Shown here piece after piece: positions 1-8,040 of a stretch of DNA of 64,000 nt (positions are counted from its first letter, which is position 1; every line of letters starts with the position of its first letter). The notes beneath the pieces were generated by a model that was not told the DNA's origin, ran no database searches, and was given only the letters and a program-made list of their open reading frames with translations. A program made the position numbers and the translations under genes. The DNA lies in the NCBI RefSeq assembly GCF_030297015.1, contig NZ_AP028056.1, positions 1,870,939 to 1,934,938 of the forward strand, read 5' to 3'. The DNA is from Brooklawnia propionicigenes (GTDB lineage Bacteria; Actinomycetota; Actinomycetes; Propionibacteriales; Propionibacteriaceae).

Positions 1-1
1 C

Positions 2-1504
2 GCCAGCGGCGATCAACAGAAATCAGGCTTGGACCGTTGGTTCGAAATCACTCAAAGAGGCTCATCTGTTTCCCGCGAGGTGCGCGGCGGCTTGGTGACC
101 TTCTTCACTATGGCCTACATCATCGCGCTGAACCCGCTGATCGTCGGGACGGCAACCGACAAGAACGGCAATCTGGTTTCGGGTGCACCGAAATTCACCG
201 ATGCTGCCCAGACGATCGTCGACTCGGCCGCGGTCGGCCAGTCGATCGCGATGGTGGCGGCAGCAACTGCCCTGGTGGCAGGGCTGATGACGATCCTCAT
301 GGGTGTCGTCGGACGCTTCCCGATCGGCATCGCGACGGGCCTTGGCCTCAACGCGATGCTCGCCTACGTGGTCGCGCCGCAGATGACCTGGCCGCAGGCG
401 ATGGGACTGGTGGTCTGCGAAGGCATCCTGGTCACCATTCTGGTGCTCACCGGCTTCCGTGAGGCGGTCTTCCGCGCGGTGCCGCCGAGCCTTCGCACCG
501 CGATCAGTGTCGGTATCGGCCTGTTCATCACGTTCGTCGGCCTGGCGGATGCGGGCATCGTTCGCCCCGGCAGCCCCCTGGTGCAGTTGGGCGTCAACGG
601 CTCGCTCGTCGGCTGGCCGATCTTCGTCTTCGTCGCGACCTTCGTGGTGCTGGCGGTGCTGTACATGCGTAAGGTCCGTGGTGCCATGCTGTGGGCTATC
701 TTCGGCGGCACGGTGCTGGCCGTGATCTTGGAGGCCGCTGCGAAGATCGGTGCGGTCTCGCCCGACCATGCGACCGGCTGGGCGCTGAACGTTCCGGCGT
801 TCCCGGGCTGGCAGGCGTTCGCCAGCCCCGATCTTTCGCTGCTGGGCAAGGTCGACGTCTTCGGTGGTTTCGCCACTGACGGCACTGTGACGGTGGCCAG
901 CGTGCTGACCGCGTCGATGCTGGTCTTCAGCCTGCTGCTCGCCGACTTCTTCGACACCATGGGCACGGTCGTGGCGGTCGGTGCCGAGGGCGGCATCCTG
1001 AACAAGGCCGGCGAGCCGCCGCACCTGCGCGAGATCCTGCTCGTCGACTCGCTGGCCGCCCTGGCCGGCGGTGCCGCCTCGGTCTCCAGCAACACCAGCT
1101 ATGTCGAGTCGACCGCCGGTGTCGCCGAGGGTGCCCGGACGGGCATCGCGTCCATCGTCACCGGCGTCGGCTTCTTGGTGGCGCTGTTCATCACCCCGAT
1201 CGTCAACATGGTGCCTTCCGAAGCCGTCGCCCCGGTGCTGGTGGTCGTCGGCTTCCTGATGATGACCCAGGTCACCGAGATCCCGTGGAGTGATATCGAG
1301 ATCGCGCTGCCGGCGTTCGTCACGATCGCCTTCATGCCGTTCACCTACTCGATCACCGTCGGTATCGGCGCGGGCTTCATCATGTTCGTGGTGATGAAGA
1401 TCTTCCAGGGCAAGGCTGCCAGGGTCCACGTGCTGATGTGGATCGTTGCGGCGCTGTTCGCGATCTACTTCATGCAGGGCCTGATCACCGGCGCCTTCGC
1501 CTGA
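2..1504 (+). CDS. NCS2-family (AzgA-like) purine permease, 5' end outside window
   Basis: Polytopic inner-membrane nucleobase transporter of the NCS2 family, AzgA-like branch, expected to import adenine, guanine or hypoxanthine with protons. The protein has the family start (DRWFEITQRGS, REVRGGLVTFFTMAYI), a DFFDTMGT segment and about a dozen hydrophobic helices. The only in-frame start here is TTG at 29, but the frame is open to position 2 and actinobacterial homologues usually carry a short extra N-terminus before the DRWF-like motif, so the true start is probably left of the window. The stop at 1502-1504 is followed by 60 bp and a convergent gene. A purine-deaminase homologue 5 kb away fits a purine salvage theme, though the two are not in one operon. 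Family is confident; exact substrate is not. Confidence 0.9.
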   Translation, partial: ASGDQQKSGLDRWFEITQRGSSVSREVRGGLVTFFTMAYIIALNPLIVGTATDKNGNLVSGAPKFTDAAQTIVDSAAVGQSIAMVAAATALVAGLMTILMGVVGRFPIGIATGLGLNAMLAYVVAPQMTWPQAMGLVVCEGILVTILVLTGFREAVFRAVPPSLRTAISVGIGLFITFVGLADAGIVRPGSPLVQLGVNGSLVGWPIFVFVATFVVLAVLYMRKVRGAMLWAIFGGTVLAVILEAAAKIGAVSPDHATGWALNVPAFPGWQAFASPDLSLLGKVDVFGGFATDGTVTVASVLTASMLVFSLLLADFFDTMGTVVAVGAEGGILNKAGEPPHLREILLVDSLAALAGGAASVSSNTSYVESTAGVAEGARTGIASIVTGVGFLVALFITPIVNMVPSEAVAPVLVVVGFLMMTQVTEIPWSDIEIALPAFVTIAFMPFTYSITVGIGAGFIMFVVMKIFQGKAARVHVLMWIVAALFAIYFMQGLITGAFA

Positions 1505-1564
1505 TCAATGGCGAAGACGACGACGACCGGTCGGTGAACGGGCCGGCAGGCTGAATCAGGGGCG

Positions 1565-2221
1565 TCACGGCATCCAGGTCACGACCAGATCTGGGGCCGG
1601 GCGCCCCTGCTGCTTCGCCTGGTCCGTCCAGGCGGGGTAGTCGTCCAAGAACTGCCGGAAGGGACGCACCGCGGCGGCGGTCTTGGCGTCCAGGCCGTCG
1701 GCGATCTCGTCGATGGCCTGCCGGGTGGCGAGCACATGGGCATGTTTGGCGTATCCCCAACGCTGCCCTGGCAAGGGAAAAAGCGGGATCTGCGGGTCGC
1801 CCTGCAGCAGCTTCTCCAAGGCGAACTGGCTCGGCAGTCCGGCGGTGGCCAGGTCGAATTCCAGATCCGACATCTCACGTTCGTCGACGTCGAGGTCCAG
1901 GCGTCCCCAGCTCAACTCGCCCAGCCAGGCAAGAACGATCTGCCAGGCGTAGCCCTGCCGCTCGGGCCCGATGGCGTGGGCGGTCAGCAGAGCCTCGACA
2001 TCGGGCGGGGCCGGACGATGGGGCACCGTCGGCGGATCGATGGGCCTTTTCATCGCCGGGCCGACGCGTCCCAGCAGCTTGCGGCGGCGGCCATGGGGGT
2101 CGGCAGGGGCAGGGAAGTCGGCAGCCGCGATCTGCCGTAGCCGGCTGGCCAGTTCGGGTTCAGCCCCGAACATGTCACGTAGTTCGGTGATTCCGATCGC
2201 AAACTGCGACAACCGTCCCAT
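1565..2221 (-). CDS. Conserved hypothetical protein, 218 aa
   Basis: I do not recognise this protein. It is soluble in appearance, with no signal peptide or membrane segment. The sequence is rich in Leu, Ala, Asp and Pro with a Trp-rich centre (GYAWQIVLAWLGELSWGRLDLDVDE) and a C-terminal stretch of charged helices. Codon usage and GC-rich third positions match the neighbours, supporting a real gene. It converges with the purine permease and is divergent from the secreted protein at 2336, separated by about 115 bp that would hold both promoters. No catalytic motif is evident. Confidence 0.6.
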   Translation of the reverse strand: MGRLSQFAIGITELRDMFGAEPELASRLRQIAAADFPAPADPHGRRRKLLGRVGPAMKRPIDPPTVPHRPAPPDVEALLTAHAIGPERQGYAWQIVLAWLGELSWGRLDLDVDEREMSDLEFDLATAGLPSQFALEKLLQGDPQIPLFPLPGQRWGYAKHAHVLATRQAIDEIADGLDAKTAAAVRPFRQFLDDYPAWTDQAKQQGRPAPDLVVTWMP

Positions 2222-2335
2222 GTCATGAGGTTAGTCGCTGAACAGTCTCAGTAGCGCGCGATACGGCGGTCTGCTGTACTGGCGGGGCTGAGGGTTAGCT
2301 AGACTGTCGCGGGTACTCAATGGACAGGAGCGCCG

Positions 2336-3358
2336 ATGGCAAGGGTTCAGCCGCCACTGGCCTGTGCTGCGGCATCGCTGCTGGTCTTCGGAATGGCTGC
2401 TCCGGCCGCTGCAAGTCCGGGCGATGTCATTACGTTGGCCGACCCCAGCTTGAGCGCTTCGGGCGCGTTGGCCGCCGATCCGGCGAGGGATGTCTATTGG
2501 ACGGCTGCCGGTTCGGGTGCGGTGCAGGCCATCAACCCGGACGGATCGACCGCAGGTGAGGTGAGCTACGCTGCCGCTCCGACCGGCGTGGAGGCCCTCG
2601 CCATGTTCGACGGCGCGCTTTACGTCGGCGATGTCGGTGGCGCCCGCTCAGCGGTCACCGTCTACCGTCTCAATTCGATGGACTACGGCACATCCGCGGC
2701 CTTCACCCAGTGGACGCTGCACTATCCGGACGGCGCGCACGACGCGATGACCATGATGGTCTCGCCGCGCGGCAACATCTGGATCGTCACCAAGGGATCG
2801 CCGGGCGGGCTCTACTACGTCGAAGCGCCCGGGACGCTCGCCGAGCTGACCCTGGAGCGGGTGGCTGACGCACCCGATTGGGTGACCGATGGCGTCTTCA
2901 CGGACGGATCCACTGCCGTGCTGCGCACCTATAACAGTGTGCTGACCTTCGACATGATGGATTATGCGGTGACGGCGGCTGAGGTGGCGCCCGCGCAACC
3001 GCAAGGAGAATCCGTCACCACAAGCCTCGACGCCACGGGACTGGTGCTGGGCAGCCGCAACGACGACCGGCTGCTGGAGGTCACCGCGCCGACGACGATG
3101 GCCGATGTCGGTGAGGCACCCTCGACTCCGCCGGGCACCGCGACCGTCGCTGAGCCCACCGAGGCCCCGACGACGGCGGTCGAGGAGGCCGAGACGACCT
3201 CTGCTCCCACAGATTCGGAAACCCAGGCCGGCAAGTCCGGGGGCGGGCGAGGCAGGTACGGTGCGTTGGCTATCGCCGCGCTGGTGTCGGTGGTTGCCGG
3301 GGGAATCGCCTACCTGACGAGCAAGCCGCCGTCGAAGCATTACCGGCGGCGTCACTAG
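2336..3358 (+). CDS. Secreted, C-terminally anchored protein with propeller-like domain
   Basis: The 340-aa protein begins with a Sec-type signal peptide (Ala-rich core, likely cleavage after an Ala-Ala-Ala run near residue 28). The main domain (about 30-240) has repeated short strands such as ARDVYWTAAGSGAVQAINPDGS and GALYVGDVGGARSAV, resembling the blades of NHL or SMP-30-type beta-propellers. Residues 255-300 form a Pro/Thr/Glu-rich stalk, followed by one membrane helix near 312-330 and a very basic tail ending RRRH. This layout indicates an extracytoplasmic domain held at the membrane. The start is ATG at 2336, just after a GGAGCG-type ribosome site. The gene ends 1 bp before the convergent acVLRF1 gene. 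Function is unknown. Confidence 0.7.
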   Translation: MARVQPPLACAAASLLVFGMAAPAAASPGDVITLADPSLSASGALAADPARDVYWTAAGSGAVQAINPDGSTAGEVSYAAAPTGVEALAMFDGALYVGDVGGARSAVTVYRLNSMDYGTSAAFTQWTLHYPDGAHDAMTMMVSPRGNIWIVTKGSPGGLYYVEAPGTLAELTLERVADAPDWVTDGVFTDGSTAVLRTYNSVLTFDMMDYAVTAAEVAPAQPQGESVTTSLDATGLVLGSRNDDRLLEVTAPTTMADVGEAPSTPPGTATVAEPTEAPTTAVEEAETTSAPTDSETQAGKSGGGRGRYGALAIAALVSVVAGGIAYLTSKPPSKHYRRRH

Positions 3359-3359
3359 G

Positions 3360-4052
3360 CTATTCGGCGCTGTCGGCGGCCGGACGGTCGGGCCCGGCGT
3401 CGGCGATCGCGGTGGCGTCCAGGTCGATCGGGATGCTGCGGGCCTGTCGGACCGCTTCCGCCAGCACGTTCAGCCGGGCGTCCGGTACCGCAAGCAGTGG
3501 CACGCCGTGGGGCAGCCGCGCCAACCCGGACAGCCGCGGATCGGCGAGCACATCGGCCACGGCGGTCTTGTCGCCACCGGTGATCAGCGCCTCACAGCCG
3601 TCGAGTCGGGGCAGTAGGACTTCGGCGGCATCGTCCGCGGCTTGTTGGTAGGCGAAGCGAGTCTGATTGGCGCGGCGGCGGGCATAACGCTGCTGCGACC
3701 AGCCGCCGGCCTTCGTCCGCGATTGCACGTAGTGCCGGGAGGTGCGATGGACGATCAACTCGTCGCCGTCGGCCACGCCCACGGCGCTGGCAGCTTTGCG
3801 CACCAACAGCACCGCGACGCGACGCGGGCGGACGAGCTGGGCCAGCGCGTCCGGCAGGCTTGTGGCCGGGTCGAGTGGTTCCCAACGGTTGATCAGGCGT
3901 GCTCGAGCGTCATCGGCGGCCTGCAGGAATATCGCGCCGGGCAGAATGGTTGAGGTGACGGTTCCATGGCGGGATTCGAATCGCTCGATCCAGCCGGGCA
4001 ACCTTCCGGTGGCGACGCTGACGCGGCGAGCAGTTGGGAAATCCATGCTCAT
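3360..4052 (-). CDS. acVLRF1-family peptidyl-tRNA hydrolase (Vms1/eRF1-like)
   Basis: Actinobacterial member of the VLRF1 (Vms1-like release factor) family. These proteins have an eRF1-like fold and are expected to release nascent chains from peptidyl-tRNA on stalled 50S subunits during ribosome rescue. The key signature is residues 121-137, a GGWSQQRYARRRANQ-type segment matching the catalytic loop (G-x-x-Q followed by basic residues) of Vms1/ANKZF1. The N-terminal half (residues 1-110) is a beta-rich domain containing VAVLLVRKAASAVGVADGDEL, and the C-terminal third has the alternating fold with ITGGDKTAV. Length (230 aa) is normal. Starts at 4052 or 4046 are possible. It faces the DtxR gene across about 90 bp with DtxR-like boxes, so shared metal-linked control is possible but inferred. 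Confidence 0.85.
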   Translation of the reverse strand: MSMDFPTARRVSVATGRLPGWIERFESRHGTVTSTILPGAIFLQAADDARARLINRWEPLDPATSLPDALAQLVRPRRVAVLLVRKAASAVGVADGDELIVHRTSRHYVQSRTKAGGWSQQRYARRRANQTRFAYQQAADDAAEVLLPRLDGCEALITGGDKTAVADVLADPRLSGLARLPHGVPLLAVPDARLNVLAEAVRQARSIPIDLDATAIADAGPDRPAADSAE

Positions 4053-4085
4053 TGCGCCATGCTATGCCTTGGCGGAGACGTTATG

Positions 4086-4130
4086 TTAGGCCATGCTAAG
4101 CGTGGCAGTCGGTTAGGCTTTCAGCTAACC
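4086..4130. promoter_or_regulatory. Two DtxR/IdeR-like operator boxes upstream of the DtxR gene
   Basis: Two dyads sit between the divergent acVLRF1 and DtxR-family genes. The first, TTAGGCCATGCTAA, is at 4086-4099 with TTAG/CTAA arms. The second has GGTTAG at 4111-4116 and CTAACC at 4125-4130, perfect 6-bp arms. Both echo the DtxR/IdeR consensus (TTAGGTTAGSCTAACCTAA). The second overlaps the ribosome-binding region (AGGAGGG at 4131-4137) of the DtxR gene, so binding would probably repress it. Autoregulation is inferred. Confidence 0.55.
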
Positions 4131-4142
4131 AGGAGGGCCCGA

Positions 4143-4835
4143 ATGAACGATCTGATCGATACCCCGGAGATGTATCTGCGCACCATCCTCGAGCTTCACG
4201 AAGAAGGCATCGAGCCACTACGTGCGAGGATCGTCGAGCGGCTGCATCAGTCGGGTCCGACCGTGAGCCAGACCGTGGCCCGGCTGGAGCGCGATGGGCT
4301 GCTGACGGTGCAGGACAACCGGCGCATTGAGCTCAGCGAGATCGGCTGGGAGCGTGCCCGCAAGGTGATGCGCAAGCACCGGTTGGCCGAGCGGATGTTG
4401 TCGGACATCATCGGACTCGACTACTCGATCGTGCACGAGGAGGCCTGCAAGCTGGAGCATGTCTTCGGTGATGCCATCGAGGAGCGGCTCACCGTGCTGC
4501 TGAACTCGCCGCAGCTGTCGCCCTATGGCTGTCCGATCCCATCGCTTGAAGGTGAACTTCATCCGGAGGTCTTCCGGGAGGGTGTGGTCGCGCTGGCCGA
4601 GGTCGTGACCGGCGAGGTGCAGAGTTTCAACCTGGTGCGGCTGAGCGAGTTCGTCCAGGCCGACGAGATGGCGCTGACCGGGCTCAAGGATGTCGGTGTG
4701 GTGCCCGATGTGGCGATTTCGGCGGTGGAGGTCCATTCAGCCGTCGAGATCAGGGGCCCCGAGGGGCGGGTCCGGGTCGACAAAGCGATCGCGGGCGGGC
4801 TGTGGGTAGCCGACAAGGAGGCTGTCGCGCACTGA
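4143..4835 (+). CDS. dtxR: DtxR/IdeR-family metal-dependent transcriptional repressor
   Basis: DNA-binding repressor activated by Fe(II) or Mn(II), controlling iron or manganese homeostasis. Residues 1-75 form the winged helix (EMYLRTILELHEEG, GPTVSQTVARLERDGLL) and 76-140 the dimer and metal domain. The C-terminal part is SH3-like. All metal ligands known from DtxR are visible: Met10, the H-x3-E pair in KHRLAER, and the H, C, E and H of HEEACKLEH. The SPYGCPIPSL loop of the family is present too. The start is ATG at 4143 after AGGAGGG; an upstream in-frame extension exists but has no family similarity. Iron versus manganese specificity cannot be read from sequence. A hairpin terminator follows at 4922. 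Confidence 0.92.
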   Translation: MNDLIDTPEMYLRTILELHEEGIEPLRARIVERLHQSGPTVSQTVARLERDGLLTVQDNRRIELSEIGWERARKVMRKHRLAERMLSDIIGLDYSIVHEEACKLEHVFGDAIEERLTVLLNSPQLSPYGCPIPSLEGELHPEVFREGVVALAEVVTGEVQSFNLVRLSEFVQADEMALTGLKDVGVVPDVAISAVEVHSAVEIRGPEGRVRVDKAIAGGLWVADKEAVAH

Positions 4836-4921
4836 TCGCCAAGGGACCTGACTAGGCCGGGGAGCCTGGCGAAAGGGATCTGACAAGGCCGAGGGACCGG
4901 ATAAGAAGAGGCTCTGACGAA

Positions 4922-4963
4922 AGCGCCGCGGACCAGGGATGACCGTCTGCGGCGCTGTTCTTT
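4922..4963 (+). terminator. Hairpin terminator downstream of the DtxR gene
   Basis: Inverted repeat AGCGCCGC (4922-4929) and GCGGCGCT (4949-4956) with a 19-nt loop, followed by GTTCTTT. It lies 87 bp after the DtxR stop and is suitably placed for rho-independent termination. The rest of 4836-5390 shows no supported gene: only short GGGA-rich repeats just after the stop and the 5' flank of the tRNA. Confidence 0.55.
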
Positions 4964-5390
4964 GCGCCCGGTGGGTCGGGTCTTCGCGGGAGGTATTGGC
5001 CAGGGGGTGCGTCCCCTCATTTCGGGGCATAAGGAAAGCGGCTGCCGCACGAGAGGCCGAAGCCGTCTACCCACCCCCAGGAGACAAATCATCGGCGGCA
5101 ACCGCTTTCGTCACCAACAATAACCTATGCGGGACTGAATGCAAGGCGCCGTGGACAAAGTTGCCAAGGAAGAAATGATCTTGGTCTGACGGCCTCTGAC
5201 GGCCCATCTTCGAGGGGGCCGGACGCGCTGTTGATCGCCCGCCGGGCGCCTATTGCGGCCGGTCTCGGCCCTCCCCATCGGGACGAATCGCTCGTCCCGA
5301 TTCCCGGAGACTCGCCGTCGCGAGCGGCAGATTGCGGACGAAGGGTTGGCCGAGTCGGCGTCTGGGTCTACGCTTAGCTGCGTTCGGTAT

Positions 5391-5466
5391 GGCCCCATAG
5401 CTCAGGGGATAGAGCAGAGGTTTCCTAAACCTTGTGTCGCAGGTTCGATTCCTGCTGGGGCCGCCA
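5391..5466 (+). tRNA. tRNA-Arg (anticodon CCU)
   Basis: Full cloverleaf. The acceptor arm GGCCCCA pairs with TGGGGCC, the D arm is GCTC/GAGC, and the anticodon stem GAGGT/ACCTT carries the loop TTCCTAA with anticodon CCT at 5424-5426. The T arm is GCAGG-TTCGATT-CCTGC and the discriminator G is followed by an encoded CCA (5464-5466). It decodes the rare AGG codon. No integration scar is seen at its 3' end. Confidence 0.97.
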
Positions 5467-5646
5467 ATAAAAACACTAGTCAGATGATGGTTGCCGGTTG
5501 AGTAAGGTGGCCATATCGGCGGCAGGCATCCTTGCGAGGCCCTACGAATGGCTGTTTCCAGCAGGTCTCGTGTCTCCGGCACCTGTTCCGCCAAGTGAAG
5601 GGCGGATTGAGCGGACTCGCTCGCGCCGGCGTAGAGATGGGTAGCC

Positions 5647-5684
5647 GATGTGTTCAAATGTCAGCCAGATTTGAACACATCTGG
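5647..5684. promoter_or_regulatory. Perfect dyad with a second, mutually exclusive hairpin
   Basis: A 13-bp perfect inverted repeat (GATGTGTTCAAAT at 5647-5659, ATTTGAACACATC at 5669-5681) has a 9-nt loop. An overlapping second hairpin pairs GCCAGAT (5664-5670) with ATCTGGC (5679-5685) around TTGAACAC. The two cannot form together. The element sits in the 406-bp non-coding stretch between tRNA-Arg and the FMN reductase, about 190 bp before the reductase start. It may be a dyad operator or an RNA switch. The rest of 5467-5872 shows no supported gene. Confidence 0.45.
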
Positions 5685-5872
5685 CGGACATGTCCATTGC
5701 GTGTATGTGTGACTGGCGGCACAGGCTCGCCGCCCGGCGGGATTGTGCGCCATCTTGTCTCCTGTGACGGGGCGAATCCCGATCCTGCGCCGTCGCGTAG
5801 GGAGAGTTCTGCCGCGAGTGCTTCGTCCACGCGATTGAATGGCTGTATCGACACGCACATGGAGGTTTCAGC

Positions 5873-6418
5873 ATGAAGGTGGGGATCGTCGTCGGTTCGA
5901 TCCGAGAGGGACGCAAGGGCATCCACGTTGGCCAATGGGTGTTGGACGAGGCGTCCAAGCGCGAAGACGCCACGTTCGAGCTGATCGACGTGAAGGAGTT
6001 CGATCTGCCCCTGCTGACGTCAAGCACGCTGCCGGCCGCGGCCAAGCGGCAATACGACTTGGAGAACGTGCGCCGCTGGAGCGCGGCCATCGACGCCTGC
6101 GATGCCTATGTCTTCGTGACGCCCGAGTACAACCATGGCGTGCCCGGCGCATTCAAGAACGCGGTCGACCTGCTCGGACCCGAATGGGTGGGCAAGGCAA
6201 TTGGCTTCGTGTCGTACGGGTCGGCCGAGGGCGTCCGGGCCGTGGAGCAGTGGCGCCAGATCGTCGCGAACTTCTCGATGTTCGACGTTCGTGCTCAGGC
6301 GTCGCTGTCGAACTTCACCGAGTTCGCTCCCGATGGCACCGTTGTCCCGGGTCCACGGCGTGCCGGGGACCTCAATGGACTGCTGAATCAGCTCATCGGG
6401 GCCGCCGAGAAGCTTTGA
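5873..6418 (+). CDS. NAD(P)H-dependent FMN reductase family protein
   Basis: Flavodoxin-like flavoprotein of the NADPH-dependent FMN reductase/azoreductase family (181 aa, normal length), likely a soluble quinone, chromate or azo-dye reductase. The FMN phosphate loop is GSIREGRKG near residues 8-16, and the flavin-binding loop of the family, TPEYNHGVPGAFKNAVD, lies near 84-100. A SYGSAEGVRAVEQWR segment follows, typical for isoalloxazine contact. The start is ATG at 5873, seven bases after GGAGG. It is monocistronic: a non-coding region with a strong dyad lies upstream, and a terminator is shared with the convergent deaminase gene downstream. Physiological electron acceptor unknown. Confidence 0.88.
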   Translation: MKVGIVVGSIREGRKGIHVGQWVLDEASKREDATFELIDVKEFDLPLLTSSTLPAAAKRQYDLENVRRWSAAIDACDAYVFVTPEYNHGVPGAFKNAVDLLGPEWVGKAIGFVSYGSAEGVRAVEQWRQIVANFSMFDVRAQASLSNFTEFAPDGTVVPGPRRAGDLNGLLNQLIGAAEKL

Positions 6419-6435
6419 CGGACGGGAGCCCGACG

Positions 6436-6468
6436 CTGGGCATCCCGGGGCTTGCGCGGGATGCCCAG
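6436..6468. terminator. Bidirectional terminator hairpin
   Basis: A 12-bp perfect inverted repeat, CTGGGCATCCCG (6436-6447) and CGGGATGCCCAG (6457-6468), with a 9-nt loop. It lies between the convergent FMN reductase and deaminase genes. No T-tract follows, as is common for GC-rich actinobacterial terminators. Confidence 0.6.
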
Positions 6469-6520
6469 CCTGCGCCCCCTGCCTCCGATCCGCGAGGAGG
6501 GGACGCTGCCGATCAGCGGA

Positions 6521-7531
6521 TCAGGCCCACTCTGCGTAGCTGTCGATCTCGCCGCGCAGCTGTGCCTTCAACACCGCCGGAGCCCAGGAGATGTCCACGG
6601 CGTTGCGCGCAAGCTGGGTAAGGAACTCGTTCGAGACATCACCCTCGTCGGCCACCCGCTGGTAGTTCTCCGCGATGTAACCACCGAAGTACGCGGGATC
6701 GTCCGAGTTCACGGTCACCTTGACGCCCTCCCCGGCCAGCTGCTTGATCAGCGCAACCTTCGAGCCGTCCGACACCCAGGTGTTCGAGATCGGGCAAGAG
6801 GTCAAGCCGATGCCGCGTTCTGCGATCAGCCTCACCAGCTCCGGATCCTCGACAATGTTGGTGCCGTGGTCGATGCGCGCCACCCCGATCTCCTTGATCA
6901 CGGTGGCGATGTGCTCGATCGAGCCGGGGATATCGACGTCGCAGTGCATCGTCAGCAGATAGCCTTCGGCCTTCGCCCTCGCGAACACGGACGCGAACTT
7001 CGACGGCGGGTTGCCGTTCTCGTCCGAGTCGAGGCCCACGCCCAGGATCCACCTGCGGTAGGGCAGCGATTCCAGCAGCGTTGCCATCGCGTACTCGGGC
7101 TGGAAATCGCGTAGAAAGCACATGATCAGCGCGGACGTGATGCCGAGCTGCTGCTCGGCTTCTATCTGTGCCCGCCGGAGCCCCGTGATCACGGTGTTGA
7201 ACGGGACGCCGCGCGAGGTGTGCGCCTGTGGATCGAAGAAGATTTCGGCATAGCGCAGATTCTGCGGCGCCACCTTGCGGAAGTAGGCCATCGCGAGGGC
7301 GTAGAAGTCCTCGGCGGTCTGCAACACGCTCATGCCGTCGTAGTAAGCGTCCAGGAACGAGGTCAGATCATCGAACTTGTAGGACGCCCGCACCTGCTCG
7401 GGCGTATCGAAAGGGAGCTTGATCCCGTTTCGTTGCGCCAACTCGAATTTCAGTTCCGGTTCGAGGGTGCCTTCGATGTGCACATGCAACTCGACTTTGG
7501 GCAGACCCAGGACGAATGGTGAGATTTCCAT
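6521..7531 (-). CDS. Adenosine/adenine deaminase family protein with altered active-site motif
   Basis: A 336-aa TIM-barrel metallohydrolase of the adenosine deaminase superfamily. The N-terminal metal site HVHIEGTLEPEL and the LDSDENGNPPSKF segment are closer to the adenine-deaminase (Aah1/PA0148-like) branch than to classical adenosine deaminase. RIDHG, TSCPISN and VNSDDPAYF, carrying further metal and base contacts, are present. Unusually, the canonical HAGE motif, whose Glu donates a proton to N1 of the purine, reads HCDVD here, so the catalytic Glu is absent or replaced. The substrate is therefore uncertain. It would act in the cytosol in purine salvage if active. The gene stands alone, convergent with the FMN reductase. 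Confidence 0.85.
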   Translation of the reverse strand: MEISPFVLGLPKVELHVHIEGTLEPELKFELAQRNGIKLPFDTPEQVRASYKFDDLTSFLDAYYDGMSVLQTAEDFYALAMAYFRKVAPQNLRYAEIFFDPQAHTSRGVPFNTVITGLRRAQIEAEQQLGITSALIMCFLRDFQPEYAMATLLESLPYRRWILGVGLDSDENGNPPSKFASVFARAKAEGYLLTMHCDVDIPGSIEHIATVIKEIGVARIDHGTNIVEDPELVRLIAERGIGLTSCPISNTWVSDGSKVALIKQLAGEGVKVTVNSDDPAYFGGYIAENYQRVADEGDVSNEFLTQLARNAVDISWAPAVLKAQLRGEIDSYAEWA

Positions 7532-7649
7532 AGCTCCATCCTGCTACTGACCCAGGTAGTTGGGTCTAGTTAGCTGCGGGCCCCGCAGATAATCCGACCC
7601 ATCAACCAGGCAGCGCGGACTCGTCGCCGGTGCAGGTAGGTTTCTTCCC

Positions 7650-8027
7650 ATGAGCGAAGCAGAATTGGCCGGCCTGGTGGCGCGTTCGCTGACTGGCGAG
7701 GACGCCCTGCCATCGGGTCGTCCGGGAGCCGACGCCACGCAGCCCGCCCGAATTGCTGATGCTCTCAGGGCCGCTGGCTGGACCACCGACCGGATCGCCG
7801 CAGTGCGGGAAGCTGCCATCCAGGCCGGACATCCCTGGCCCTTCCCGGTACCGGCAGACCTGCGCGGCACTGTCGGTGCCGCGCAGCTGCTGACCGCCAG
7901 CTGGGCGGTCGCCGGGGAGCTCTCCGTCGGCGCCGAGGTACGACTGCGCGACAGCTCGATGCCACTCAGCACCCATGATCGAGCCCTGCTGCAGGAGCGC
8001 CCACCTCATCACGGAAATGTGGGCTGA
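7650..8027 (+). CDS. Hypothetical protein, 125 aa
   Basis: I do not recognise this small protein. It is Ala/Leu-rich, helical and soluble, with a helix-turn-like stretch (ARIADALRAAGWTTDRIAAVREAAIQ) that might bind nucleic acid or protein. The start is ATG at 7650 with only a weak purine stretch upstream. Its 3' end overlaps the beginning of the lipoprotein frame by a few bases if the latter begins at 8017, suggesting translational coupling. It could also be a chance open frame in GC-rich DNA, so confidence is moderate. Confidence 0.5.
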   Translation: MSEAELAGLVARSLTGEDALPSGRPGADATQPARIADALRAAGWTTDRIAAVREAAIQAGHPWPFPVPADLRGTVGAAQLLTASWAVAGELSVGAEVRLRDSSMPLSTHDRALLQERPPHHGNVG

Positions 8028-8040
8028 CAAGGTGGGCTGC

